Shown here one piece after another: positions 1-11,774 of a stretch of DNA of 64,000 nucleotides. The position numbers and the translations under genes were made by a program. The stretch's first letter is position 1. Every line of letters begins with the position of its first letter. The notes beneath the pieces are model-generated. The model was not told the DNA's origin. It worked only from the letters and a program-made list of their open reading frames with translations, and searched no databases. The DNA lies in the NCBI GenBank assembly GCA_014058105.1, contig JACGCM010002156.1, forward strand, positions 1-64,000, written 5' to 3'. This DNA is from Kingdonia uniflora. Lineage: Eukaryota; Streptophyta; Magnoliopsida; Ranunculales; Circaeasteraceae.

Positions 1-53
1 GATACCAGAAAGCAACTGAGAGACAACTAGACCTGATTTCTTGTAGTTTCTGA
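1..53 (+). CDS. 3' tail of an upstream HPt-like gene (partial, left edge)
   Basis: The first bases resemble the last exon of HPt copy B in this window (the segment encoding K-A-T-E-R-Q), and similarity continues through the 3' UTR to about position 235. This is therefore the end of a fourth HPt copy whose body lies left of the window. One frame reads Q-K-A-T-E-R-Q and stops with TGA at 51-53. A one-base difference from copy B makes the frame uncertain, and another frame stops earlier. Whether this copy is intact cannot be judged. Confidence 0.55.
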   Translation, partial: YQKATERQLDLISCSF

Positions 54-480
54 GGTCGTTAGCGTTACTGTCTGTCATTGTTGTAGTCTCTATTTATTTC
101 AAGCAATATTATGTTTCGTCAATAAGGTTGTACTTCTAATTGGGTGAGATGAATTAAAGCATTGTAACAGCTTTTCGTAAGTATTCATCCATCCAACCAA
201 CGATATAACATTTTTTATTTTAACCTGGTTTATCGTTTATTCTTCAGTATTAGATTTAAACTCCAGTTTACCTACTGTAACCAAAATTCCAATTTTGGCG
301 TTTATATACAAACACAGTCCCCTACTCCAGCTCCAAGTACCTTAAACTTTGAACTTCATATGAAAATTCCACTCATATTTGGTATGAGTCACATCAAACC
401 CGCTAATAAAACACACGTCTATAAATTGTCGGACATACGGGTCAAACATTTTTCCTCTCCTTTAGAGTGAACTATCTTGC
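54..480 (+). other. 3' UTR and downstream region of the left-edge HPt copy
   Basis: Positions 54-235 match the 3' UTR of HPt copy B (11775-12010) in order and with small gaps. Shared blocks include the 'tgttgtagtctctatt' segment and the 'attcatccatccaa' segment. The remainder to about 480 is AT-rich with no recognisable gene. Confidence 0.55.
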
Positions 481-489
481 ATATATAAC

Positions 490-1630
490 ATTTTAGTACA
501 ATTTGACGTACAGAGCACAATTTAATATTATTTAAGGCTTCTAATACAATGGACAAGCTACTTGCATTGTATCAAGCCACATTTTTTTCCCCAGGCCTCT
601 AAATTTAATCCTTAAATAAGCGCCAACTCATTGGTTTTTTAAAGCGCCAACATCAGAAAAGAAACAAATTCCTTAGCCAAATGCTTTGGGGACCTCGGTT
701 ATAAGCCTAGACCTATCATTCAGAAGATGACACATGGATTTGTTGGATGGGTTACCTTCCTAGCAAATAATTAGAAAAGTCCACTAAAAAATATATTCAT
801 TTAAAAAAGAAGCATTAAGCTTAAAAAATAGTGCAAAAATTAAGAGTTCGGTTTGGGAAAATTCATAAAGTACAGTAGTTTTTTTATTTTTATTTATTTT
901 TTCTTTTTTTTTCAAGGCAAGCCGATTTTATATAGGGATCCGTACCCCTGAGTTTCCATCCCCTGGAGTTCGAATCAACGACTCCTCTCTTGGTGGAGGG
1001 TCGCAACCCTATTGGAAAAATTAAGAGTTTGATTTTGGAAAATTCATAAAGTACATTATGTTATGTAAAGAAGACGCATAAGGTTAATCTATAGACTCGA
1101 TTTTTAATGTTATGTATCGTTGCGAATTTCTGATAAATTCGTTAGAACTTAACATAGATCGAACACACATTTAATGTTTATGATGCATTCAAACAAATTA
1201 AATGAATAACGTAAATCACTGAAAAATATTGTCGTAAAAGGGAATTAATTGAAGATGGGACTTGATTTAAGGTTAGTTGATTTAAGAAGTTAATATTTAA
1301 GGTTGGAAATTAATAACTTGCTAACAAAGTTTCTAGGTTACACAAAAGCTAGGTGGCACTTCCTCATTTGCGGTCACTATATTTTACAACCCTAGGGCTC
1401 TCCTAGCAGCGCTCTTTTGTTATGTTAAATTTCATACAAATACTGCTAAAATGAGAATTACAGTAAAGAGAGCTACTTGGCCAAACCCACCTCTTTAACA
1501 CAATGATTTTTTTAATCTTGTATTATCCATTCCTCGGCATTTATTAGGGAAAGAATAATTTACTAGGGTAAAAATGTCAAAAATTCGCTCATCCTTTCCA
1601 GTAAAAAGACCAACTCAAAGTCTTGAATCT
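490..1630 (+). promoter_or_regulatory. Ancestral upstream/promoter region of HPt copy A, now cut off from its gene
   Basis: Two blocks (about 500-675 and 1400-1630) align with the region just upstream of HPt copy C (18890-19310), including the 'aagcgccaactc' segment and the segment leading into the 5' UTR. The TATA box of copy C (TATAAAAA at 19273) corresponds here to AGTAAAAA at 1600-1607, so it is degraded. The alignment stops at 1630 and resumes at 7920, on either side of the Mutator-like insertion. About 700 bases at 675-1400 have no counterpart upstream of copy C. Confidence 0.65.
880..1015 (-). repeat. SINE-like fragment
   Basis: On the minus strand this stretch has a tRNA-promoter B-box-like sequence (GTTCGAACTCC) and ends in an A-rich tail (the T-run at 890-912 on the plus strand). 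The 'ttggtggagg' part recurs at 31706-31716, which suggests one retroposon family. Boundaries are approximate and no target duplication was identified. Confidence 0.4.
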
Positions 1631-1907
1631 GAACCTCTCTATATGTGAGGCCCTCTCAAAAAACATGTGTCTTTAACAACTCATTTGGACCAAATTAATC
1701 CCTCCATTAATTTTATAATAAAACCTTATTTATACCCTTTCATTTAACCAAATCGCCAAAGCATTAAAGGGAAGAACAACCACTTTCAAATTAAATATTA
1801 TAATGAGCTCCTTACATATCATGGGTTTTCAACTCTCCTTCCTTACAAAGTTAATACAAATCTCATCATAACGCTTATATCTAAAGTCTTGAAATATAAA
1901 AAATAAT

Positions 1908-2165
1908 TATTAGAAGTGGGTCCAGTCCAAGCTAGGAGCCCAACAAGGTTGGGGTGTCTTATAAGACTCCTGACAAACCCATAGGTCCTTTAGGGTTATG
2001 GGGAGAGTTTGAGCAGATTAAATAACCTATTCAATGGGTTATATACTATTGTATTACGTAGAGTTTTACAGTTCTCAAGATACTATCAATAGAATCATCT
2101 CTCTTAATTGCTCTCCAAAGATATTAGAACTGATAATCCTTCTATAGTAGATTAATCCTAACACG
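1908..2165 (+). repeat. 5' LTR of Copia element 1
   Basis: It matches the 3' LTR at 6802-7033 over its whole length, with an extra segment of about 30 bases near 2085-2120. It ends CCTAACA. The following sequence (CGTTATCAACACG) occupies the primer-binding position and resembles the same position in the elements at 21550 and 42829. Confidence 0.8.
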
Positions 2166-2626
2166 TTATCAACACGTAAGAAGAGACTAAAAACACTCTC
2201 CAATCAGTAATTTTCAGGAAACTTTGCAATCAAGAGGTATTTTACAATTTTTGATTTAGTTTCAATTACTTGCTTATCTATGTTGCATGATATATGAATA
2301 TGGTATAGTAGCTATTTTTACAAAAAAAATTCGGATTAAAATTGGGTTTTGTTATTGTTGTGATTTTTACCCTAGAAATATGACTATTTTTAAACCAAAA
2401 TTATTTTTTCTGTGGACATCAAATGGAGGCGAGACTATTTTAGTTAGAAAGCCCATCCCAAAAGCTTTCTAACAGCATATGACACGTCTTAAGGAGATGT
2501 CCCAATCGCCAGTAAACTCACGATGAAACTAGGCATTTTCACAGCCAAAAACGCGTGATGACGTCAACAAATTTTATTTATTTATATTTTTTAATAATTA
2601 TATGTTAATAACGTCATCGTTATCCA

Positions 2627-2842
2627 TTGCTGACGTCGACGTCAGCAGTGGGAATGCGACTGAAGGCAGAAATTGGGGATTCCTGGACCCTTAGAAGCAC
2701 AACAGGTTTTAAAGGGTTGGTAAACCACAGATACCAAGAAGATCAGATGCCAGATTTCGAATCTCCTTGCTTGAGATGTGGGGCAGCTGGACATTGGGTA
2801 CGCGACTGCAAGGCACCATGGGTACCTAGAGTCAAAGTCTAG
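2627..2842 (+). pseudogene. gag relic with CCHC zinc knuckle (Copia 1)
   Basis: This frame encodes C-x2-C-x4-H-x4-C (CLRCGAAGHWVRDC), the nucleocapsid zinc knuckle of retrotransposon Gag. Only about 70 residues remain open. The upstream Gag domain is not recognisable, and ACGT-core motifs (TGACGTC and similar) crowd the bases just before it (2560-2645). Confidence 0.6.
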
Positions 2843-3599
2843 GCTAACCACATCTTCGATGACATAATTTCTATTACTATGAAGATAACAGCGTCAAACT
2901 TCAGCAACACTGATGCCAACATGAATCAACATACGGAGTAATCCGTAATGATATCTCAGTAGACATGTGATGTCACATTAGAAAGAGCACTAGTAGTTTC
3001 TTTTCTAGTACAGACTTGATTTACTCTTTTTGTCAGTATTTTTGATTTTGTTGGGAACATATTATTTATATTTCAATAAAGTACTCGTGACATACATGAG
3101 ATTTTCAATTTGTTCTAAATTGTGATTATTCGAATTTATTGCTCTAAAAATAGTTAAATTCTATGTATGATAGTTGATCTACTATATACAACTCGCCTAT
3201 GGATCTATCTTCTCATTGAGCATGACCGATAATCGGATGAGTGGTGACACATGTTTAAGATACATTGGTATCACACACACGATCTTTTTTTAGATATGAA
3301 CAAATTTCTTGTTTCTAACCTTGTGCATCGAGGATAGCACGAATATCATGGCACAACCAACATGATAAAACACCTGAGTACGTCACGCTATTACTCTCTA
3401 ACGTATGATACATGGTATATAGTCCACTTTATAAACTAGTAAATCCAGCTAGATTTTGCTGAGTTTAGGGAGATACATGATAATAATTATCACATAATGA
3501 CTATCGGAGAAAATGACAGACAAGGTTCTGTGCATTCACTATATGTCTAAAGGTTAGAACACACTATTAGAACGGTTTCTAATGTACTCCCAATGCTCT

Positions 3600-4480
3600 A
3601 ATAGTGAGGAGGATTACCAAGATTACATCTCAACTTTTCTTAAAGGAGAAAAGATCTAGAGAGCATACATGTAACGATTGCTTTTAAGGAAATTCTATTA
3701 TTTCATCCTAGTATGACTAAGGTGGAGTGGGATTTCAAGCCTTTGCTCCAAATGCATCTATGGAGACACATGCAGACCTTTTCATCCACATTGTGGCCCA
3801 CTTGAATATTTATGGTCATAATAGACGCATCTAGGAGATGGTTTTACGTTTGCCTATTATTAAAATTTAGGAGATGGTCTTACGACTTTTCACTTAAATC
3901 ATTCGATCGTAGGCTCAGTTCCTAGATTAACCGATCAAAGTCGATCGATGTGACTTGACGGGGGATTGGGAGTTGGACTCACAGTTTTTTGATGATTATT
4001 TTTACCGTTAAAATGGGATAGATGATTGAGCATCGTGAGTACCCTATACCATACCCAACTCGGGATTGGCAGAGAACCTATCAAGTAATTTAGGATAATC
4101 GCTAGGCCACTGTTATTACAATCACAGCTTCTGGCTAGTGTGTGGGATATGCATTCATGCTCCCATAACACTGATTAGGGTTTGTCCCTTGGCAAATCAT
4201 CAAATTATTTTCCTAAAAGCGACTAGTAACTGGGTCAGAGCCTGGTTTGCCTATCGACAACATTTGGATGTTATGTACAAGTATCAATCGTACCACAATA
4301 TTTGAAGATGGGACCCTCGACTCGACGTCGGCTTGGTATTATGTGGGTTATGATTCGTATTTATCGCTGGATATTTGGAACTTACTGGCGACGTATATAC
4401 TGCAGGGCAGATAATTCTCACTTGATGAGACGATATTCCCAGCATTAGAGGGAGATATGACAGTCAATGCTGAGGATGTT
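3600..4480 (+). pseudogene. Integrase-region relic (Copia 1)
   Basis: There is no long frame, but the segment aligns by order and wording with the better-preserved element at 44.5-45.4 kb. Examples are the region around 4300-4400, matching the 'MGPKRRLGIYVGYD' segment at 45235, and the 'gcattagagggagatatga' segment at 4441. It is heavily mutated. Confidence 0.45.
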
Positions 4481-5149
4481 TCTACGAGGTCCTAGAAAAC
4501 ACCATCGTTGTCTCATCTAGATCCTTATGCATAAGTTATGTGATAATAAAGTTCAACGGATTACAACTACCATAGGTCAAAAATGAATTGCCAGACACAT
4601 TCATAATACTATTGAAGTATCGTAAATGTATGTACCTGGTAAGTAATACACCTACATCAAAACGTTCTAGGGGAATTAGTACCGCAATGAATCTGACTCG
4701 CGCTTAGTGTGGAGCACAGTTGGAAAAAGTATTCTGAGTCGGGTAGCTGTAGATAAATGACAAAATATGACTAATGGTGTAGTCGGTTCATCAAGGATGG
4801 AACCACCCATCGACGTGGCAATAATAACTACGCGATCAGTTGATAGATTATGAGACTAACCCAGAGTGGCACTTACGCGTATGATGATAGGAAGATATCG
4901 ATATATTAAAAGTATGTAATTGCACAACGTAGGATCGTTCAGTAGAGATTTTTTGACAAGGTATTCATATTCGATGTTGTGCTTACAATCAAGGATGAGG
5001 ATTCAGAACCATTTATTATAAATAACTGTGTTGTTATGCACTGACCAAAGTAGCATAATGCGAAATAATACAATTGAGCTTGTCAATTATAAATGGGAAA
5101 GGTTTAGAAACACGATTAAACTTAGAGAGATAATTTGGTCAAGGCAAGA

Positions 5150-6515
5150 CTAGTTGCCCGGGAAATCTTTAAGAGATCTGACATCGATTGTAGTGTGACC
5201 TATTACCCGGTTATGGAAGCTATAACGTTTTGGTACTGATCAGTCTGTCAAGTTGTCGAGGATAAGCTAGACATGCGTCTGATATAAATACCGCGTATCT
5301 ATATGAGAAACTAGATACATATATCTACATGAAGCTACCTGGGGAGGTATAAACTTTTAAAAACAATTAATCCCGACACACGAGGTATGTACGTAATAAA
5401 ACTATAAAAGTTATTGTTGACTTGAAGCAATCAGGGCCCATGAGAGATAGTAAGTTGACTGAGTATTTGAAGGTCGCAGAGACTTTGCAAATATCCTTAT
5501 CTATCCATGTGTTCTTATTTAGAATACAAATATTAACTTCACTCATCATAACAGTGTACTAAATGATTTGGATATTATTAGACCTTCGGAGGAGATCGCG
5601 AGAGTTACCAAATACCTTGGGAAAGAATTCAAAATACAAGACCATGAGAAATCAAGTAATGTCTTGATTTGCAGATTGAACATCTTGATAGTGACATACT
5701 CATATACCAAGCAATATATATTGAAAGAGTTATCTAAAACTTCGATATGGATACAGCACACAGTGCTAAGTCAATTATTTTACGTCCATCACTTGGGTGT
5801 GGATAACGATATTTTCTACCATCCTAATGGGGGGAGAAACTCCTAAGGCCTTGGTGCCATAACTAAGAGATGTTTTGCTATAGTTAGCTAGGTATACTAA
5901 ACCCAATGGCTCATTCGCAGTAAATTATTTGGCTTGCCATAGTTCTGTTGCTACCCAAAGACACATGATTGAGATCATGCACATTATGAGGTATTTGATC
6001 GGTATGAAGACTTGGGTCTGTTCTACTCAAAATGGTAAACGTAAAAGTATAGAGTACACTGTTACAGAATACTTCTCAGACCCACATAGAGGCCATTGTC
6101 AAATGTATTATGTGTTTATGTACGGGGATACATAAAGATTCTTGGAGATCGATGAAGTAGATGGCGGTAGCTATACTTCGAACCACGAAGATTCCTGCAC
6201 TTTATGAAGTTGGCAGAGAATGATGGTTGCGCTCCAAGATACATCTCATCAACCGAAGTTGTGGCGTGTTCTATCCAAGATAAAATATCGACTATGTATG
6301 AAGATAATTCAACTTGCATCATTCAAGGCAATGACAATTTATCAATGACAGCAGAACGAAACACATTTCATAAAACCCATTCGATCCTTATGAATTATAA
6401 AAGGCAAATGAAATTGGCGTTATTTAAGATATTTCAGAAGATATCTTTGCAAATCCATGTACGAAGACTTGCACCACTTATGTTCAAGCAACTAGTACAC
6501 AAAATTGGCATGTAA
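5150..6515 (+). pseudogene. Reverse transcriptase and RNase H relics (Copia 1)
   Basis: Fragments in shifting frames correspond to the RT of Copia 2: the 'AYLYGKLDTDIYMKLP' segment aligns near 5295, and the extended-finger region 'YLGKEFKIQD' lies near 5610. RNase H-like pieces follow at 5929-6135 (CHSSVATQRH) and 6204-6515. Several stops and shifts rule out a working polyprotein. Confidence 0.6.
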
Positions 6516-6801
6516 AATATTTATTTATCAATATCTCAGGGAGATCGACGTCAGGGGGAGTAGTCTCAGCCTGACGTGGACACATGCGTGTTGTATTTAT
6601 TTATTTTTCTGATAGTGCAATTTTTATCCTAGGAGGTTTTATTGACTAGAGGTTTTGATGAGGCAACGTATACGCGTTTACAACCCATACAGGGCATAAG
6701 ATTATACTTTTTCCCTACACAATTTTTTGCCCAATGGGGTTTTGTTAGGCAGAGGTTTTGATGAGGCAAGTCGTCCTGATATAGAACACCCCAAGGGGGA
6801 G

Positions 6802-7033
6802 TGTTAGGAGTTGGGTCCAACCCAAGCTAGGAGCCCAACAAGGTTGGGCTGTCCTATAAGACTCCTAACAAGCTCATAGGCCCTTTAGAGTTATGATGAG
6901 AGTTTGAGTAGATTAAATAACCTATTCAATATGGTTATCTACTATTGTATTACGTAGAGTTTTACAGTTCTCCAGATATTATTAATAAGATATTAGAATT
7001 GATAATCTTTCTATAGTAGATTATTTCCTAACA
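6802..7033 (+). repeat. 3' LTR of Copia element 1
   Basis: It starts TGTTAGGAG and ends CCTAACA, is preceded by a purine-rich tract, and is followed at once by the second ATAAT target duplication. It is 232 bp against 258 bp for the 5' LTR. Confidence 0.85.
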
Positions 7034-8016
7034 ATAATCAATTTATTTCTTCATCAAAAAGCCTCCAATTTATGCTTCTTTCTCTGTTAATTCCTTTAGG
7101 AGGTAGAATGATGCATCAAGGTGTCCATTGTTTTCTGCATAATTTTTTTTCCCAAACATGTCACGGTTAATTATTTTACTCTTATAAAAATAACAATTAA
7201 ATACAAAATTACTCCAATAAGTACATATTACTTGAGTGACAGGCATAGAACTGCTAGAGAGCATCCCTTGTGATTGTTCTTGTGTAGCAAATCCCTGTAT
7301 AACCTTATGTATATGAGCAAGAGCAAGAGCAAGAGCAAATTAAATACTAATATAAGTATGACTTGCAGAAAGTGCATGTGACCGGAAGTTGTTGCATATA
7401 ATCACCAAAGGCATCCCTTGTAAGTGTTCATTATATGTTGCAAATCCCTGCATAAGTGTGTCATTTGAGGTTTCAAGCATAATATGAGGAAAAATAAGTA
7501 TGACCTTTATTGCTTAAACATATGCATATTAATTATTGTCTTACTGGAATAGTAGGCGTGAAGCACTAGAAGGCATCGCAGTCGATTGACCATTATGTCC
7601 TAATTATACTACACAGTTGCATATATACACATTACTTTCACATGCACATGTATGAGTAGTTTTTTTTTTGTTTTTTTTGATAATATGCTTTTCTAGAAGT
7701 TTTGATATTTTGTCTAATTGCTTCCCACATCACAGAAGCAAGGTTCTATTAATGTGTTATTGGATAAATTTTAGAATATTGAATAAGGAAAGTACTAGTG
7801 TGTTATGTTATTGGATAAATTTGATCCAAATGACTTGTTAAAGGACACATGTCAATTTTTTCTGAGAGGGGCCACGTAGAGATAGGTGCATATATACGTA
7901 CCTCACACAAGCCGGGTTCCTTGAATCTTTGTCTAGAGTCTAGACCAAAGAAATTTGCATCTTTTTCTTCTAGTACACTTTTACTAGTAAGAGAGTTGCT
8001 GATTCGTTTACAAAAA

Positions 8017-9778
8017 ATGAGTCTAGAGGAAGTTCAACAACAATTAAGTCAACTAGTTATATCTATGTATATGGAGGTACTTCATTTCTTCTTAATCTTT
8101 ATCTTCTCAATGGCTAATGGAGATTCGTTTGATCGAGGTTAACTAGTTTGGCTCGTGTTTGCTATGTATAGCAGACCTGAGTCATACAAATACTTTCCTC
8201 CTTTTAGTGTCCATATGTAATATGCCCAATAAAGTGTTTTGCAGGTGCTTAGTCCGATTTTGCTTTCCCGCGCTCAAAACCTAGCCTCCTAGGCAGGGGC
8301 GGAGCCAAGGTTTTCATCCAGGGGGTTCAAAATAAGGATATAGGGGAGGAGTCTTAGACGAAGAAGAAAAAAAAATTAAAGGTGATTTTTAGGCATATAG
8401 AAAAATGAACTATAAAACTAGTAGTTAAACTATTATGGAGATAGGACCTTAAACCATGTCTCCATCAAAATGCCAACTAATAACCAATTGGGCTACAGTA
8501 TTCTTATGCCATAATTTGAGGGGTTCAAATATATAATAATTACACTTAGTATTTTTTGTGTGTGGGTAAATTCGCTACACCAAAGGGAAGTTCCTGGCAA
8601 CCAGGGGGTTTAGTTGACCCTCATGGAACACCTCTGGCTCCGCCCCTACAGTCCAGGGTGTTTTATGTATTTTGATTCTCCATCTTTTTTTATAATGAGT
8701 TTCCTTGTTTTTCTTCCAAATAAGAAAATCCTAGACGTGCAATTCCAAGACCTTCGAGATATTCAAGAGACAGAACTTGGTTTTGTTGCAGTCATCGTCA
8801 ATATGTACTTGGACGACACTAACATTACCTTACAGGAAATAGCTAATGAAATGTATGTTTTTACATTAAATATGTCTTTGCCGATGTTTATATTTATTTA
8901 CCGATAAATAAGTTTGTTATAGGATATAATTTGACATAAATACAGGAAAAACTCGCCTGTGGATTTCGCCAGGGTGAATGATTATGCCAGAAAGCTCAAC
9001 GGAAGCAGTTTGAGGTAAGCTTTTATTTTTTGTTATCTTCACATATATTACAGAGTTTAATTGGCTTCTCTGTAATTGGTTTTCTTTCGTCTTTGGAATC
9101 ATAAAGTACATAACGTTGAATCTTATTAGCATGTATTACAGTCTTGGAGCTCGCAATGTGAAAGATGACTGTGTTGAGCTCCTCCAAGCTTTCGCGAGCA
9201 ACAACCATGATAAGTAAAACTAAAACTCATGAATCTTTCTATCTTAATATATGTACTCTTGCATCGTTAAGCTGTTTTTTTTCTCTCATTAAAACTTTTA
9301 TCCAAAATCTTCCATTATAGATATAAAAAAAGCGTCTCGAGACAATGAACCCTATAATTGTTTATATTCGCGCTAATATTTTCCATCATCTAGCAAATAA
9401 ATCCGATTTTATTATGATATACTATTAATCATTTATTATGTATTTTTCCAGTTTTTCTTTTGGTGCTAAAGAATATTCATTAATTTATGGTTATTTATTT
9501 AAATAAAATCTTTCCGTTATATTTATTAGGTACTTGATGGCTATAGAGAAGATGAATTCTGATTTTAAGATTTTAGAAGGCAAACTAAAAACTGTTGTCG
9601 AGGTAATAATTTACATGTAAATATTGATTTTGAAGATACAGTTTCCATAAATTACTGTACTAGTAATCTGTGTGGCATGTTATTTTTTTGGGCCATTGTG
9701 GTGCAGCTAGAAGTGAAGATTAAGGAATTGCTAGGCAGCATTCCAGAGACAAACACAAACACAGCTGATTTGAAATAG
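8017..9778 (+). CDS. HPt protein copy A, pseudo-HPt with Arg at the phospho-His site
   Basis: Six exons (8017-8076, 8725-8852, 8946-9014, 9142-9213, 9530-9602, 9707-9778) join into an open 157-residue frame, the usual size of plant AHP phosphotransfer proteins. These proteins carry phosphate from cytokinin receptor kinases to response regulators, using a His in the motif HQLKGSS. Here the aligned stretch reads ARKLNGSSLSLGA, so residue 78 is Arg, and the motif Lys is Asn at residue 81. The protein should fold as an HPt helix bundle but cannot accept phosphate on that residue. In Arabidopsis, AHP6 lacks the His and inhibits signalling; a similar role here is inference. The exon 2 acceptor is AAATAAG, weaker than in B and C. 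Its ancestral promoter lies about 6.3 kb away beyond a transposon nest, so expression is doubtful. A hAT-like MITE sits in intron 1. Confidence 0.85.
8294..8648. mobile_element. hAT-like MITE in intron 1 of HPt copy A
   Basis: It begins CAGGGGCGGAGCCA and ends TGGCTCCGCCCCTA, which are near-perfect terminal inverted repeats. The intron of copy C lacks the roughly 355 bp and reads through. The termini resemble those of the hAT element at 40548-41828. No clean 8-bp duplication is visible here (CTCCTAGG against CAGTCCAG), so the flanks have probably mutated. Confidence 0.7.
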
Positions 9779-10388
9779 TGGAAAACGAGGATTTGTTTGC
9801 AATTCTGATGGTTGTTAAGCGTTTCTCATTGGACATTTGCTGTAGTCTCTATTTAATTTTAATGCATGAGTTTTCGGTGATATTGTTGTATATATATCTC
9901 ATCTGGTATTAATAAAAACTATTGCATTGTGAGGTTTCTTTGAGAATATTCATCTATCCACACCCAAGATCAACATTTTTATTTATAAACTGAAACTCAG
10001 TTTAGTGCAGGGGCGCGACTAAGTTGCTCTAGGGATTAGTGTCATTTTATAAACTCAGTTTGGCTTGATGCATTCACTTCTTATTGTGACAAAAATTTGT
10101 AAAATGGTTTCCAACTGGACAAAGAAATATCCCTGATAACAGTTTTAATATTTGTAAATGACAGTAAAGAGAGTCACCTCCCCAAATTAAAACCTTTGTA
10201 ACATCAAATTAATTTTCATAATTTTGTTTTATTTCCACACACACACACACGCAGATATACATATTAAGGGAAATAAAAAATTCACAATCTCCATAAAACA
10301 GTCTCCTTCCCCTTAAAAAGGAGCTATTGTCTTTGTCAAAAACAAAGAAATTTGTGTCTAATTCTTTTTAGTTTCATTTTCCTTCAAC
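9779..10388 (+). other. 3' UTR of HPt A and promoter region of HPt B
   Basis: Positions 9779-10030 align with the region downstream of copy C (20687-20945), including the 'actgaaactcagtttagtgca' part, so the duplicated unit included the 3' flank. A TTAAAAA at about 10313 occupies the place of the TATA box of copy C, and the following 5' UTR (10330-10388) also aligns. An ACACAC run lies at 10237-10250. Confidence 0.6.
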
Positions 10389-11774
10389 ATGGAAATGAAT
10401 CTCATAGAGCTACAACAACAACTAACTGACCTGGTCATATCTATGTATACAAAGGTATTTAATCTCTTGATCTTTCATCTTCGCAGTTTTTAATGGAGAT
10501 TTGATTGAAGGGGGTTTAGTAGTTTGGGATCATGCTTGCTATGCAGAGCATGAACCTCATTCTTTGTCGTTTTAACGTCTATAGACTATATTTGCAATAA
10601 AGTGTTTTGTTGGTGCTTAGTAATGTTATTTCTTTTGCGCTCAAAATATGAAAACAAAATCTGGATTTTCTTCTAAATTGGTTCCGAAGGATTTTATGTG
10701 AGTTGATTTTCTTTTTTCTCACCTTATAATGATGGAGCCGTTCCTAGAACCAAATGTTTGGCATAAACATGATTATTGCTTTCTTGGGGTTCCAAGTCGG
10801 GCCTTCCTAGTGTGTTTTATGTTAGTGTCAATTCTCCATTTTTTCATATAATGAGTTTATATCTTTTTTTCTTCAGAAAATCCTAGATATGCAATTCCAA
10901 CAGGTACAGGAAATCCAGGAGACAGAACCTGGTTTCGTCCCAGACATCCTCAATACTTTCATAAGCGACACAATCGGTACATTAAAGGAGATTGAGGAAG
11001 AATTGTACGTTCTTACTTTAAGTAGGACTTTACTGATGTTTCTGTTTATTTGTTATAAATACGTTTCCTAAGGGATTTAATTTGGCATAAATACAGGAAA
11101 AACTCGCCCGTGAATTTCGCTAGGGTGCATGATCATGCTCACAAGCTGAAAGGAAGTAGCGTAAGGTGATATAACTTATTCTTTTTTCGCTTACATAATT
11201 TAATCCACCCCAATTAATTTATTTCACACCCCATTTAGGGATTTTCCCTATGTGATTCATTTTTCTGTATTAGTTTTTTTCGCCTCTGAAATTATGAAGT
11301 ACGTGAAGTCAAATTTTATTTTGACGTATTACAGTATTGGAGCTTGCAAGGTTTTCGATGCTTCTGTTGAGTTCCTTCAGGCTTGCACGATCAACAACTA
11401 TGAAGGGTAAAACTGATGGATCCTAGTGTTATAGTGTCTCTCATTTAAATTGCTATCCAAAATATTCCATTATATTTTAAGAAACATCTTGAGCTGATAC
11501 CTTTTGCTTTACTAATTTCGGGATGTTTATTTTAAATAAAAAACTTCCGTCTTATTTCTTAGGTGCAAGAGGGCTTCAAAGAAGATGAATACCGAATTTA
11601 AGAATATAGAAGGAAGACTCAAGTCAGTCATTGAGGTAGTAATTTAAATTACATAATGTTTTAAGATAATGTCTGCATGTATACAACCAGTAACCTGCAT
11701 TGCATATTATTTTTTGGGCAATTGTGGTGCAGCTGGAATTGAAGATAAAGAAAGCAACGGAGAGACAAACATAG
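10389..11774 (+). CDS. HPt protein copy B, with canonical phospho-His
   Basis: Six exons (10389-10454, 10877-11004, 11097-11165, 11335-11406, 11563-11635, 11733-11774) give a 149-residue open frame. Exon phases are identical to copies A and C. The motif reads AHKLKGSSVSIGA, so His80 and the following KGSS are intact. This is the only copy here able to take part in His-Asp phosphorelay, moving phosphate from a hybrid histidine kinase to a response regulator between cytoplasm and nucleus. The C-terminus is 8-11 residues shorter than in A and C because the last exon carries small deletions and an earlier stop (E-R-Q-T-stop). Exon 1 starts two residues earlier (M-E-M-N). The acceptor of exon 2 is a good TTCTTCAG. 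Confidence 0.88.

Larger units (their letters stand above)
1908..7033 (+). mobile_element. Copia LTR retrotransposon 1, decayed, nested in the MULE
   Basis: The element is bounded by a perfect 5-bp target duplication, ATAAT (1903-1907 and 7034-7038). The 5' LTR is 1908-2165 and the 3' LTR is 6802-7033. The 3' LTR runs TG...CA; the 5' LTR begins TA, a likely G-to-A change. A polypurine tract (AAGGGGGAG) precedes the 3' LTR. The order of coding relics is gag zinc knuckle, integrase, reverse transcriptase, RNase H. Integrase before reverse transcriptase is the Copia arrangement. All frames are broken by stops and shifts, so the element is immobile. Confidence 0.85.
1631..7919. mobile_element. 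Mutator-like (MULE) non-autonomous element, interrupted by a Copia element
   Basis: The element is bordered by a perfect 9-bp direct repeat, CTTGAATCT, at 1622-1630 and 7920-7928. HPt copy C carries the equivalent site once, uninterrupted. Both ends begin GAACC when read inward, and the first roughly 90 bases at each end are imperfect inverted repeats; the 'catgtgtc' and 'caaatgagttgttaaag' segments are shared in opposite orientation. A 9-bp duplication and long terminal inverted repeats fit the Mutator superfamily. Without the nested Copia it would be about 1.16 kb, and no transposase frame is visible. The right part (7230-7600) contains three degenerate copies of a roughly 150-bp unit. Confidence 0.75.
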
